Source: Chloroflexota bacterium (GTDB lineage Bacteria; Chloroflexota; Anaerolineae; Aggregatilineales; Phototrophicaceae). From it: a stretch of 64,000 nt of DNA. The notes beneath the pieces were generated by a model. It was not told the origin of the DNA. It saw nothing but the letters and a program-made list of their open reading frames with translations, and did no database searches. Position numbers and translations under genes: made by a program. The number at the start of each line of letters is the position of its first letter. Positions within the stretch are counted from its first letter, which is position 1. Below are positions 1 through 9,936 of the stretch, piece by piece. The DNA lies in NCBI GenBank assembly GCA_026707225.1, contig JAPOXG010000117.1:46697-110696 (forward strand). The letters are read 5' to 3'.

Positions 1-931
1 GTTTGCGCGGCAGCGGGTGCATCAGGATGGCGTCCGCCGGCGCCCAGGACAGCAGATCCGGCGTCATGATGAAGCGGTCTTTGATGCGCTCGTATGCCTC
101 CGCGTCGTTGAACCTCTCCTCCTGAATCCGCGTCCAATAGATGACATCGGTCTCGGCGATGACATCCATCAGATTGTCGGTTTGGCGGACGGCGATGCCA
201 TGCGCCTGCACCAGATCGGTGATGTCGCTTGGCATGCCCAGGCTCTCCGGCGCGACCAGACAAAGCCGGACGTCAAGGGCATCGTAGTAGGCGATGAGTT
301 TCGCCAGCGAATGCACCGTGCGGCCGTGTTTGAGATCGCCGACGAGCGTGATCGTCAGCCCGTCTAGCGAATTCTTCCGGTCGTAGATGGTGAATATATC
401 GAGCAGGGCCTGGGTTGGGTGCTCGCCTATGCCATCGCCGCCGCTGATGGCGACCGTCGGATTGTCGATGCGCCCGTTGAGTAGGTCGAGATAGTAGCCG
501 GCTTCATAAGACGATCCGATTTCCGGGTGACGCAGGACGATCACGTCTGAATAGCAGCCGGTGGCGCGGATGGTATCGGACAGGTTCTCGCCTTTGTACA
601 TCGAGGAAAAGCGCACGCCGTTGCTGACGGCGATCACATCGCCGCCGAGGCGCCGCATCGCCGCCTGAAAGGACATATCGGTCCGGGTGCTGGCTTCGAA
701 AAAGAGCGATGCCATCACCTTGCCGGCGCAGAGTTCGGTCAAGCCACGGTCGCTGCTGCGGATGCGTTTGCGGATGGATGCCGCGGCGTTGAAGAGGATA
801 TCCAGGTCGCGCCGCTGAAATTGGTCGACGGAAATGATGTGCTTGCCCAGAAAGTCGCCCCGGATGGCCGGTGGCTGATAGTTGCGAGCGTGAGAGCTGA
901 TAGCTGATTCAGTGCCGCTTTCGCTTGCCAA
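1..931 (-). CDS. pyrB: Aspartate carbamoyltransferase catalytic subunit (partial, C-terminus off the window)
   Basis: Reverse-strand translation contains HIISVDQF..VMASLFFEASTRTDMSFQAAMRRLGGDVIAVS..GDGIGEHPTQALLDIFTIY..LTITLVGDLKHGRTVHSLAKL..MHPLPRK. TTG start at 931 preceded by GGAGG. The frame runs off the left edge, so it is absent from the ORF track. Confidence 0.9.
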   Translation of the reverse strand, partial: MASESGTESAISSHARNYQPPAIRGDFLGKHIISVDQFQRRDLDILFNAAASIRKRIRSSDRGLTELCAGKVMASLFFEASTRTDMSFQAAMRRLGGDVIAVSNGVRFSSMYKGENLSDTIRATGCYSDVIVLRHPEIGSSYEAGYYLDLLNGRIDNPTVAISGGDGIGEHPTQALLDIFTIYDRKNSLDGLTITLVGDLKHGRTVHSLAKLIAYYDALDVRLCLVAPESLGMPSDITDLVQAHGIAVRQTDNLMDVIAETDVIYWTRIQEERFNDAEAYERIKDRFIMTPDLLSWAPADAILMHPLPRK

Positions 932-974
932 TGAGACCTCCCAGTCCTTTCTATCCCCATCCAGTAAGATATCT

Positions 975-1051
975 GTAGGGGCGACTTATCAAGTCGCCCG
1001 ACAACGCATCTTGTCGCTACGACGGGCGACCCAATGGCTCGCCCCTACAGA
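975..1051. repeat. Dispersed palindromic repeat GTAGGGGCGACTTATCAAGTCGCCC..GGGCGACCCAATGGCTCGCCCCTAC
   Basis: Inverted termini GTAGGGGCGA/TCGCCCCTAC with inner mini-palindromes. The same family recurs at about 11 other loci in the window. Confidence 0.85.
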
Positions 1052-1080
1052 TATCATTTGCGCGACTATGTGTCACTTGC

Positions 1081-2784
1081 TCAGAACAAGCCAACAACCT
1101 TACCATCTTCGTCAATATCGACGTTCATCGCCGCTGGACGCCGTCCCAAGCCAGGCATGGTCCGCACATCGCCACAGAGCGGATAGATGAAGCCGGCGCC
1201 CGCCGCGGCGCGAATGTCGGTGATGCTGATGCGGAAGCCATCTGGCGCGCCCTTCAGCTTGGGATTGTCGCTCAGGCTGAGGTGCGTCTTGGCCATGCAG
1301 ATCGGCAGCGAGCGCAGCCCCTGTTCTTCGTATTGTCGAATCTTGCGGCTGGCAACCGGCGCATAATCGACGCCATCGGCGCGATAGATCTCGGTCGCGA
1401 TCGTTTCGATTTTGTCTTTGATTGACATGTCGTCGGGATAAAGCAGGCGGAATTCATTGTGCATCTCGCAAGCGGACACGATCATCTCAGCCAGCTCGAC
1501 CGCGCCCGCGCCGCCTTCCGCCCAGTGCCGCGCCACCGCGACGCCGGTTGCGCCAGCGGCCAAGGCGATCTCGCGCGCCGCGTCAATTTCCGCGGCCGTA
1601 TCATCGGCGAAGACATTTATGGCGACCACCGGATTGACGCCGAACTTCTTGAGGTTTTCCAAGTGGCGCGCCATATTAACCGCGCCCGCTTCGACATCAG
1701 CGACATTTTCATTTTTCAAAGCCGGATCAATGGGCTTGCCGGGGATGATGGTGTATTTGCCGGTATGCGCCTTGAGCGCGCGAATGGTGGTCACGAGGAC
1801 GACGGCGTTAGGCTTCAGGCCGCTGATGCGCGATTTGATATTGAAGAATTTCTCCGCGCCGATATCCGCGCCGAAGCCGGACTCGGTCACGACATAATCG
1901 CCGCATTTCATGGCGATCAAATCGGCGATGATGGAGGAATTGCCGTGGGCGATATTGGCGAAGGGACCGGCATGGACCAGAGCTGGGGTGTTTTCCAGCG
2001 TCTGCATGAGATTTGGCTTGATCGCTTCTTTCATCAGCACGGTGGCGGCGCCGGCCGCTTGAATGTCCTCGGCGGTGACCGGATGCTTGTCGCGGTCGTA
2101 GGCGACGACCATCTCGCCGATGCGTTCGCGCATATCTTGCAGCGAGGTGGTCAGCGCCAGGATCGCCATGATTTCCGAAGCGACGGTGATATCGTAGCCG
2201 GATTGGCGCGGCACGCCGTCAAAGCGCGCCCCCAAGCCGACGATGATATTGCGCAGGGCGCGGTCGTTGAGGTCGACGACGCGGCGCCAGGCGATGTTGT
2301 GGATATCGATGTTGCGGGCGTTGCCATGATAAATGTGGGCGTCGAGCATGGCGGCGATCAGATTATGCGCGGCGCTGATGGCATGGATGTCGCCGGTCAA
2401 ATGCAGGTTGAAATTCTCCATTGGCACAATCTGGCTGTAGCCGCCGCCGGCCGCCCCGCCTTTGATGCCGAAGGTGGGACCTTGCGAGGGCTGGCGCACG
2501 GTGATGATTGCGTTCTTGCCGATGTGTTTCATCGCCTGTCCGATGCCGACGGTGGTGGTGGATTTGCCTTCGCCCAGCGGCGTCGGCGTGATGGCGGTTA
2601 CATCGACATATTTGGCGTCAGGTCTTGACTGGAGTCTTTCAAGCGCAGCGAGATTGATCTTGGCGACGTGCTTTCCGTAATGCTCCAGGTCCGTCTTCGG
2701 ATCCAGCCCCATTTGTTCCGCGATTTCATTGATATGAGCGAGGTTTGCCTTCTGCGCGATTGCCAAGTCAGATGGGATGCTCAT
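1081..2784 (-). CDS. fhs: Formate--tetrahydrofolate ligase
   Basis: TPTPLGEGKSTTTVGIGQAM, RQPSQGPTFGIKGGAAGGGYSQ, GDIHAISAAHNLIAAMLDAHIYH; full length. Start taken at the internal Met MSIPSDL (ORF extends to 2805). Confidence 0.95.
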   Translation of the reverse strand: MSIPSDLAIAQKANLAHINEIAEQMGLDPKTDLEHYGKHVAKINLAALERLQSRPDAKYVDVTAITPTPLGEGKSTTTVGIGQAMKHIGKNAIITVRQPSQGPTFGIKGGAAGGGYSQIVPMENFNLHLTGDIHAISAAHNLIAAMLDAHIYHGNARNIDIHNIAWRRVVDLNDRALRNIIVGLGARFDGVPRQSGYDITVASEIMAILALTTSLQDMRERIGEMVVAYDRDKHPVTAEDIQAAGAATVLMKEAIKPNLMQTLENTPALVHAGPFANIAHGNSSIIADLIAMKCGDYVVTESGFGADIGAEKFFNIKSRISGLKPNAVVLVTTIRALKAHTGKYTIIPGKPIDPALKNENVADVEAGAVNMARHLENLKKFGVNPVVAINVFADDTAAEIDAAREIALAAGATGVAVARHWAEGGAGAVELAEMIVSACEMHNEFRLLYPDDMSIKDKIETIATEIYRADGVDYAPVASRKIRQYEEQGLRSLPICMAKTHLSLSDNPKLKGAPDGFRISITDIRAAAGAGFIYPLCGDVRTMPGLGRRPAAMNVDIDEDGKVVGLF

Positions 2785-2988
2785 GCTGGGTCGCCTTTCG
2801 ATCATGCAAACTGGGCGGCGCAGGTGGGCGATAGGCGCGGCGGAAGATGATAGCGTTCATTAGCGGTCTCTACTCTAACTTTAACATACTAAGCGATTTT
2901 TCCTAATGAGGCCTAGACATTGGCTTTCAATTGAGCGATTGACTTCTATAATCTTGAGAATCAATCAAGCAAGCGGGGCGAGCGGATC

Positions 2989-4275
2989 TTGCGGCTATTG
3001 ACAGCGAGCGCGCCGGGCCAGAGCAGGCTGGTCGCCGCCAGCCCATTCTTCTACGGCTGGGTGGTTTGGCTGGTCGCCTTGATCGGGGCGATCTGCAGCT
3101 CTCCCGGTCAAAGTTTTTCCGTCTCGCTGTTCATGGATTTCTTCATTGAAGATTTCGGGCTGGACCGCACGACGGTCAGCGGATTATATGGCGCGGGCAC
3201 TTTCGTCGCCTCGCTGGGCTTGACCTGGGTTGGCCGGCGGATAGACGCCATGGGCAACCGCCGCGTCGGTGTCGCCATCGGCTTGCTGTTCGCGCTTGTC
3301 TTGGCGCTTTGCTCGCTGATCAACGGTCCCGTCATGCTCTTCTTCGCCTTCGCCGGCATGCGCGGGTTGGGGCAGGGCGCCTTGACGCTGGTGAGCACAA
3401 CGGCAGTGGCCAACTGGTTTCGGCAGCATCGCGGCCGAATGATGGCGCTCTTGGCTTTGGCATTCGCTTTGTTTCAGGGCCTCTATGTCAATCTGCTGCG
3501 CCTGCTGCTGGAGGCGACAGATTGGCGGTCGGTTTTCATCGTCCTGGGCGTCGCCGTCATGGCGCTCGTGGTACCGGCATTCGGTCTGCTGATGCGCAGC
3601 CGGCCAGAACCGTACGGGCTGATGCCTGACAATGCGGCGGACGATGAGAAATCGAACGGAGCCGGCGAGGGCGATCACGAGGACAACTGGAGGCTGAAAG
3701 AGGCGCTGCGCACCCCGATATTGTGGGTGTTCATCGCCGCGCGCATACTCCCGTCCGCTTGGGGAACGGGGCTGATTCTGCATCAGGTCTCCATCTTCGC
3801 CGTGCTTGATCATAGCGCGCAAGTCGCCACCGAGACCTTCGCGATGATATCGCTCTTTGCAGCCGGCTCTGCGCTATTGGCTGGCTATTTGATTGATCGC
3901 GTCAAGCCCTCTTATGTGGCCGCCTTGCAGATGCTGGCGCTGCTCTGCTCTTGCGCGCTGGCGATGATCATGCGCGAGCCTCACCAACTAATCGCCTACG
4001 CCTTGGCTTTTGGCTTGGGCATGGGCATCGGCTACGTATTTGATGGCGCCGTTTGGCCCAATCTCTTCGGGCGGCAGTTTCAGGGCGAGATTCGCGGATT
4101 CGTTTACACGTCCAGCGTCATCGGCAGCGCGCTCGGTCCGGCGATTTTTGGCCTGAGTTTTGACGCGAGCGGCGGTTATCAACCGGTGCTTTGGCTGGGC
4201 GCGGGCTTGTGCCTGCTGGTGCTGATGGCGGCGCTGCTCACGCCTCTACCGCGGCGCAAGTTCCCCATCCAGTGA
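2989..4275 (+). CDS. MFS transporter
   Basis: 428 aa, about 12 hydrophobic segments; FFYGWVVWLVALIGAICSSPGQSFSVSLFMDFFIEDFGLDRTTVSGLYGAGT pattern typical of MFS_1. Confidence 0.85.
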   Translation: MRLLTASAPGQSRLVAASPFFYGWVVWLVALIGAICSSPGQSFSVSLFMDFFIEDFGLDRTTVSGLYGAGTFVASLGLTWVGRRIDAMGNRRVGVAIGLLFALVLALCSLINGPVMLFFAFAGMRGLGQGALTLVSTTAVANWFRQHRGRMMALLALAFALFQGLYVNLLRLLLEATDWRSVFIVLGVAVMALVVPAFGLLMRSRPEPYGLMPDNAADDEKSNGAGEGDHEDNWRLKEALRTPILWVFIAARILPSAWGTGLILHQVSIFAVLDHSAQVATETFAMISLFAAGSALLAGYLIDRVKPSYVAALQMLALLCSCALAMIMREPHQLIAYALAFGLGMGIGYVFDGAVWPNLFGRQFQGEIRGFVYTSSVIGSALGPAIFGLSFDASGGYQPVLWLGAGLCLLVLMAALLTPLPRRKFPIQ

Positions 4276-4280
4276 CATCC

Positions 4281-4411
4281 TTAGGGGCGACTCGGCGCGT
4301 CGCCCGCGACAAACATCCTGAACATGTCGGCGATCGAGCCACGGGCTCGCCCCTACAGCGCCCGCCGGACAATTGGTGAATCTCTGGGCGACTCACAGAG
4401 TCGCCCCTACA
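4281..4411. repeat. Dispersed palindromic repeat, two to three units
   Basis: TTAGGGGCGACTCGGCGCGTCGCCCG...GAGCCACGGGCTCGCCCCTACAG...GGGCGACTCACAGAGTCGCCCCTAC. Confidence 0.85.
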
Positions 4412-4461
4412 ATTCTTCCTTATTGTAGACAGTCCAATTCATGGGCAATCACTATTTCAGC

Positions 4462-6669
4462 CTACTTGGACTCTTCAGTGCTTTGGATTTTCAGGATCAA
4501 AATCGCTAGTGGAGGCAAGCGCAGGTTGATGCTATGTGGCAGGCCGTGAGTGGCGAACTCGTCGCTGTGGACGCCGCCCGCGTTGCCAACATCCCCGCCG
4601 CCATAGCAGCTGGCATCGCTATTGAGCAGCTCGCGATAATAGCCGGACTCCGGGACGCCGATGAGATAATTCTCACGAACCACCGGTGTGCAGTTCAGCA
4701 CGGCGACGAGGAAGTCTCCTCTATCTCGGGCATAGCGGATGTAGCTGTAGACGCTGTAATCGGCGTCATTGGCTTCAATCCAGCGGAAGCCCTCCGGCGC
4801 GAAATCAAGCTCCCAGAGGGCGCGCTGCTGGCGATAGAGAAGATTGAGGTCGCGGACATAAGACTGCATTTGAGCATGTTTTTCGTAGTCCAGCAGGTAC
4901 CAATCGAGGCTGCGCTCCTCGCTCCATTCGGCGAATTGGGCGATTTCGTTGCCCATGAAGTTGAGCACCTTGCCGACCTGGGTGTATTGGTAGCCGAAGA
5001 GCAGGCGCAGACCAGCGAATTTCTGCCAGTAGTCACCCGGCAGCTTGCCGATCAGCGAGCCTTTCAGGTGCACGACTTCATCGTGGGAGAGGGGGAGGAC
5101 GAAATTTTCGCTGAAGGCGTAGAGCAGGGCGAAGGTAATCTGATGGTGATGAAAACGCCGATGCACCGGTTCGCGCGCCATGTAGTTCAACGTGTCGTGC
5201 ATCCAGCCCATGTTCCATTTTAGGGTGAAGCCGAGCCCGCCAATGTACGTCGGGCGCGAGACCATGTTCCAGGCGGTGGATTCTTCGGCGATGGTGATGG
5301 CGCCGGGCGCTTCGGCGTGGACGACTTCGTTGAATTCGCGCAAGAAGGCGAGGGCGGCGAGATTCTCATGGCTGCCGTATTCGTTCGCTCGCCACTCGCC
5401 GTCTTCGCGCGAGAAGTTGAGATAGATCATCGACGAGACGGCGTCCACGCGCAAGCCATCGATGTGATACTCTCTCAGCCAGAATAGGGCGTTGGAAAGC
5501 AAGAAACTGCGGACCTCACTGCGGGCATAGTTGAAGGTCATGGTGCCCCAGTCCGGTTGTTCACCCTGCAGCGGATCTTCGTGGCTGTAAAGATGCGTGC
5601 CATCGAAGTAATTCAGTCCATGCCCGTCTTTGGGGAAGTGGGCTGGCACCCAGTCGAGGATGACGGCGATGTTGTTCTGGTGGCAGCGGTCGATCAAATG
5701 CATGAAGTCGGCCGGGGCGCCGTAGCGGCTGGTCGGGGCGAAATAACCGGTCACTTGATAACCCCAGGAGGCGTCCAGCGGATGCTCGGCGACCGGCAGC
5801 AATTCGAGGTGGGTGTAGCCCATATCGACGAGATAGGGCACAAGCTCCTCCGCCAGCTCGCGATAGGTCAGGAATTCGTCTCCCTGCTTGCGCCGCCATG
5901 AACCCAGGTGCAGCTCATATATATTCATCGGCTGCGAGAGCGGGTCGCTTTGCGGGCGGGCGCTCAACCAGTCGCGGTCGCTCCAGGGATACTGCTCAAG
6001 GTGGTAAACAATCGAAGCGGTTTGCGGGCGCAGCTCGCTGTAAAAGCCGTAAGGGTCAGACTTTTGAGCGCGATAGCCGCGGTTGTGCGAGCGGATTTCG
6101 TATTTGTAGCGCGCCCCTTCCGCCAAGCCCGGCACGAAGATCTCCCAAATGCCTGACTCGCTGTTGTTTTCCATGACGTGGCTGCGCTCGTCCCAGCGGT
6201 TGAAATCTCCTACCAAGGCGACTTTGTAGCAGTTGGGCGCCCAAACGGCGAAATGGATGCCGGCCAGGCCCTTGATCTCGCGGGTGTGCGCGCCCAGCTT
6301 CCGGTATATGTCCCGATGCCTTCCCTGGCTGAATAGATAAATGTCGTATTCCGACAGGAGCGGTGGATGAATGTAGGGATCGCCCCAGGATTCGCTGCTG
6401 CCATCAACGGTGATCGCCTCGAAGTGGTAGGGCGCGTCAGCCCAAGTCGAATCCAGCTCAGCGATGAAGAAACCATCCTGGTGGGACTTCTTCATGGGGA
6501 CGCGGACATCAGACGCGTCATTGACCAGCGTTACGCGTTTTGCCCAAGGTCGCAGCGCGCGGATGGAGACCTCGTCGCCTTGATGATGTCTGCCTAGTAT
6601 GGACGACGGCGCGCCCATCTCGCCCGTGACAAGCGCTTGAATCGCATCCGGATGTATTGACAGCGGCAT
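4462..6669 (-). CDS. glgB: 1,4-alpha-glucan branching enzyme
   Basis: IHFAVWAPNCYKVALVGDFNRWD, DWVPAHFPKDGHGL, GLRVDAVSSMIYL, SHDEVVHLKGSL, NFMGNEIAQFAEW; GH13 motifs. Confidence 0.95.
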   Translation of the reverse strand: MPLSIHPDAIQALVTGEMGAPSSILGRHHQGDEVSIRALRPWAKRVTLVNDASDVRVPMKKSHQDGFFIAELDSTWADAPYHFEAITVDGSSESWGDPYIHPPLLSEYDIYLFSQGRHRDIYRKLGAHTREIKGLAGIHFAVWAPNCYKVALVGDFNRWDERSHVMENNSESGIWEIFVPGLAEGARYKYEIRSHNRGYRAQKSDPYGFYSELRPQTASIVYHLEQYPWSDRDWLSARPQSDPLSQPMNIYELHLGSWRRKQGDEFLTYRELAEELVPYLVDMGYTHLELLPVAEHPLDASWGYQVTGYFAPTSRYGAPADFMHLIDRCHQNNIAVILDWVPAHFPKDGHGLNYFDGTHLYSHEDPLQGEQPDWGTMTFNYARSEVRSFLLSNALFWLREYHIDGLRVDAVSSMIYLNFSREDGEWRANEYGSHENLAALAFLREFNEVVHAEAPGAITIAEESTAWNMVSRPTYIGGLGFTLKWNMGWMHDTLNYMAREPVHRRFHHHQITFALLYAFSENFVLPLSHDEVVHLKGSLIGKLPGDYWQKFAGLRLLFGYQYTQVGKVLNFMGNEIAQFAEWSEERSLDWYLLDYEKHAQMQSYVRDLNLLYRQQRALWELDFAPEGFRWIEANDADYSVYSYIRYARDRGDFLVAVLNCTPVVRENYLIGVPESGYYRELLNSDASCYGGGDVGNAGGVHSDEFATHGLPHSINLRLPPLAILILKIQSTEESK

Positions 6670-6791
6670 GCCCTTTCCTTGAGAATGATGCGGAAATCGC
6701 TGCGCGCATTATAGCGACATAATGTCGATTTGTAGATTGTCCGCCGGCGGACGGAGTTTGGACCGGTTGGGAACTGACGGACTTTGTGATA

Positions 6792-6813
6792 TTATAGAAA
6801 ATAAATTCTATAA
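6792..6813. promoter_or_regulatory. Perfect 8-6-8 dyad TTATAGAA-AATAAA-TTCTATAA upstream of dinB (candidate operator)
   Basis: Exact inverted repeat about 50 bp upstream of the dinB ATG. Confidence 0.4.
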
Positions 6814-6863
6814 CATTCTATTCTGAATACGATGATGATCATTCTGCTCGCGGCGCAGCACTA

Positions 6864-8072
6864 ATGGCGAAGACGCGCAAAATCTTACACCTTGATTTGG
6901 ACGCCTTCTTCTGCGCGGTCGAAGAGCAGTTGAATCCCGAGTTGCGCGGCAAAGCGATTGCGGTTGGCGGCAAGCCGAACGAACGCGGCGTCGTCTCGTC
7001 CGCGTCTTATCCGGCGCGGAAATACGGCGTGCGCTCGGCGATGCCGATGGCGCAGGCGCTGCGCTTATGTCCGCACCTGATCGTCGTGGGGCAGACGCGC
7101 GGCGTCTACGGCGAGCGATCGAAGGCGGTGATGGCGATCTTGCGCGACACCGCGCCCTACGTCGAGCCCCTGTCAATTGACGAAGCTTTCCTCGATGTGA
7201 CGATATTGCCGGATGACATTGAAGCGATTGCCAGCAAACTGCAAAAGCGAATCAATGACGAGCTTGATTTGCCCTGTTCCCTGGGTGGCGCGACCAACAA
7301 GCTGGTTGCGAAGACGGCGAACACGGTTGGCAAGGCGCGGCGATTGACGGACAAACCGCCGAACGCTATTACGATTGTGCCGCCAGGCGAAGAGGCGAGC
7401 TTCCTGGCGCCACTGCCGATACGGAGGCTTTGGGGCGTCGGACCGAAAAACACGGAAACGCTGAACGCGCTCGGCCTGACCACTGTCGGCGATATCGCCA
7501 ATTGGACCGAGGCGGCATTGACAGCGCGGCTGGGAAAGCTGGGCGCCGATATCTGGAGGCGCGCGCAGGGAATCGACTTCCGGCCCGTCTTGACGGAGCA
7601 CGAGGCCAAGTCAATCAGCAAGGAAGTGACCTTCGCCAAAGATGTCGCGGACGAGGCGGACCTGAAGCTGACGCTGCGGCGCTTGTCCGATGGCGTTGGG
7701 CGCCAGGCGCGCAAAGCCGGTCTCGCTGGCACAACCATCAAGCTCAAACTGCGCTGGACCGATTTCACGACGCTGAGCCGTCAATTGACGCTGGACAATC
7801 CGACCGATTTGGATGGCGTGATTTACAATTCAGCCATTCAGCTTTTCGACCAGGTATGGATCAAAGGCAAACCGGTCCGCTTGATCGGGGTCGGCTTGGG
7901 TGGTTTCGGCGCGCCGAGCAATCAGCTGGGCTTGTGGGACGACCGCGGTGGCGAACGGCATGCGGAGGAATTGCAGTCCGCGCTTGATCAATTGCGCGAC
8001 CGTTTCGGCGAGACGATGATAACGAGAGCCAGCGATCTGCGCTATGTGCCCAATGAGGACAACAAGCGATGA
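6864..8072 (+). CDS. dinB: DNA polymerase IV (Y-family)
   Basis: ILHLDLDAFFCAVEEQLNPELRGKAIAVGG, YVEPLSIDEAFLDVT, LWGVGPKNTETLNALGLTTVGDIA. Confidence 0.95.
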   Translation: MAKTRKILHLDLDAFFCAVEEQLNPELRGKAIAVGGKPNERGVVSSASYPARKYGVRSAMPMAQALRLCPHLIVVGQTRGVYGERSKAVMAILRDTAPYVEPLSIDEAFLDVTILPDDIEAIASKLQKRINDELDLPCSLGGATNKLVAKTANTVGKARRLTDKPPNAITIVPPGEEASFLAPLPIRRLWGVGPKNTETLNALGLTTVGDIANWTEAALTARLGKLGADIWRRAQGIDFRPVLTEHEAKSISKEVTFAKDVADEADLKLTLRRLSDGVGRQARKAGLAGTTIKLKLRWTDFTTLSRQLTLDNPTDLDGVIYNSAIQLFDQVWIKGKPVRLIGVGLGGFGAPSNQLGLWDDRGGERHAEELQSALDQLRDRFGETMITRASDLRYVPNEDNKR

Positions 8073-8085
8073 GTGGCGAGGTCAG

Positions 8086-9915
8086 TTACACCAGCGTGAA
8101 CAGTTGGTGGTAGACGCCTTCCTGATCGAGCAGTTGCTGGTGGCTGCCCATTTCGATGATTTCGCCGTGGTCCATCACCACGATCAGGTCGGCTGAGGTG
8201 ATGGTGCTGAGGCGATGGGCGATGACGAAACTGGTGCGCCCGATCAAGAGATGTTCCAGCGCCGCCTGAATCTGCCGTTCGGTCTGGGTATCGATGTAGC
8301 TGGTCGCTTCATCAAGGATGAGGATGCGCGGGTCGGCAAGCAGGGCGCGGGCGAAGGCCAGCAGTTGCCGTTGGCCCGTCGATAGCACGGCGCCGCCTTC
8401 CATAATATCGGTGAGATAGCCATTAGGCATCTCGGTGATGAATTGATGCGCGCCGACTGCCTTGGCCGCCGCTACCACCTCGTCATCGGTCGCGTCCAGC
8501 CGTCCATAGCGAATGTTATCCATCACGCTGCCTGAGAACAGGTGCGTGTCTTGCGGCACGACGCCAATCTGCCGGCGCAGGCTGTTCTGGCTGATGTGCT
8601 TTACGTCCTGGTCGTCAATGGTCACCCGGCCTGCGGTACTGTCGTAGAAGCGCATGATCAGCTTGATCATGGTGGTCTTGCCGGCGCCAGTATGCCCGAC
8701 GAAGGCGACGCGAGAGCCGGGCGCCACATCGAGATTGATATGCTTCAAGACCAACTCGCCATCGCGCGTATAGCGGAAAGACACATCTTCGAAGCGGACG
8801 CGACCCTTGATGGCGGGCAAATCGCTGGCCTCGAGGTCGTCGCGGATTTCGACCGGGAAATCCATCAATTTGAAGATGCGATAGCCGGAGGCGATGACCG
8901 TCTGCAAGAGGTTGAATCGCCGCGCCAGCATTCGGATCGGGAAAAAGAATTGCTGGATATAAAGAATGAAGGCGAGCAGCACGCCGACCGAGATTCTTTC
9001 GTCCAGAACGAGCGTGCCGCCAACGAATATCAGCGTGCCGGTGGCGACGCCGCCAATCATTTCCACGGTGGGATAAAACAGGCTGGCGATCAGCGTGGCT
9101 CGCTCGGCCGCGTTTCGGCTGGCCATGTTGATTTCGCCGGTGAAGCGGTCGCGATTGTGCCGCTGGCGGGCGAAAGCCTGGGTGACACGGACGCCGTTGA
9201 AAGCCTCGGATAACTCGGCGTATACCTTGGCATTGGAATCGGACACGCGCAGGTAAGCCTCGCGGGCATGAATGCGCCAATAGTTGGCGATGATGGATAG
9301 TATGACCAGCGCTGTGAAGGCGACCAAGGTCAGCGGGATATTAATGAGGACCATCGAGATGATGATGCCAAAGAGCATCAATACTTCGCGAATCGTGCCG
9401 ACAGCGGCGAAGGTGACGGCTTCGCGCACGACGTTGACATCGCTGATGACGCGGGCGATCAAGCGGCCCACTTCGTATTCGGCGAAGAACCCGATGGACA
9501 GGTATTGGATATGGTCGAAGAGTTGGTTGCGCAGCGTCTGGATAATCGTCTGACCGATGACCGCCATATTGCGCAGCTGCACGCGAAAGCCAATGAAGCC
9601 GAGCAGCTGCAGAATGATAAATAAGACAACGCCGCCGCCGAGCACGGTCATGTCTCGCTTGCTGATGCCTTCGTCGATCGCCCAGCCGATCAGAGGCGGG
9701 CTGGCGACATTGGCGAGTACGCTGAACATCATCATCACGACGGCGACCCCGAGGTCCTTCCGATGGGGCTGCAAGTAAGAGAATAGGCGCGCGGTCACCT
9801 CGCGATCGAAGCCGGGCTTATGATCGTCATCAATCTCGAGGATGCTGGGTTCCGCCTCTGGCGTTTTGTCTTTGGCGGCGGCCTGCTTCAGTTTTCTTCG
9901 ATTCAGGAGGACCAT
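8086..9915 (-). CDS. ABC transporter ATP-binding/permease protein (exporter half A)
   Basis: N-terminal TM domain; Walker A GHTGAGKTT; signature LSTGQRQ; Walker B ILILDEATS. Confidence 0.92.
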   Translation of the reverse strand: MVLLNRRKLKQAAAKDKTPEAEPSILEIDDDHKPGFDREVTARLFSYLQPHRKDLGVAVVMMMFSVLANVASPPLIGWAIDEGISKRDMTVLGGGVVLFIILQLLGFIGFRVQLRNMAVIGQTIIQTLRNQLFDHIQYLSIGFFAEYEVGRLIARVISDVNVVREAVTFAAVGTIREVLMLFGIIISMVLINIPLTLVAFTALVILSIIANYWRIHAREAYLRVSDSNAKVYAELSEAFNGVRVTQAFARQRHNRDRFTGEINMASRNAAERATLIASLFYPTVEMIGGVATGTLIFVGGTLVLDERISVGVLLAFILYIQQFFFPIRMLARRFNLLQTVIASGYRIFKLMDFPVEIRDDLEASDLPAIKGRVRFEDVSFRYTRDGELVLKHINLDVAPGSRVAFVGHTGAGKTTMIKLIMRFYDSTAGRVTIDDQDVKHISQNSLRRQIGVVPQDTHLFSGSVMDNIRYGRLDATDDEVVAAAKAVGAHQFITEMPNGYLTDIMEGGAVLSTGQRQLLAFARALLADPRILILDEATSYIDTQTERQIQAALEHLLIGRTSFVIAHRLSTITSADLIVVMDHGEIIEMGSHQQLLDQEGVYHQLFTLV

Positions 9916-9936
9916 AAGCCCCTATCTCTGTTGGTG

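Noticed and set aside
1459-2628. 389-aa plus-strand ORF
   Set aside because: Antisense shadow of fhs; GC-rich codon usage opens the opposite frame and the sequence has no recognisable domain.
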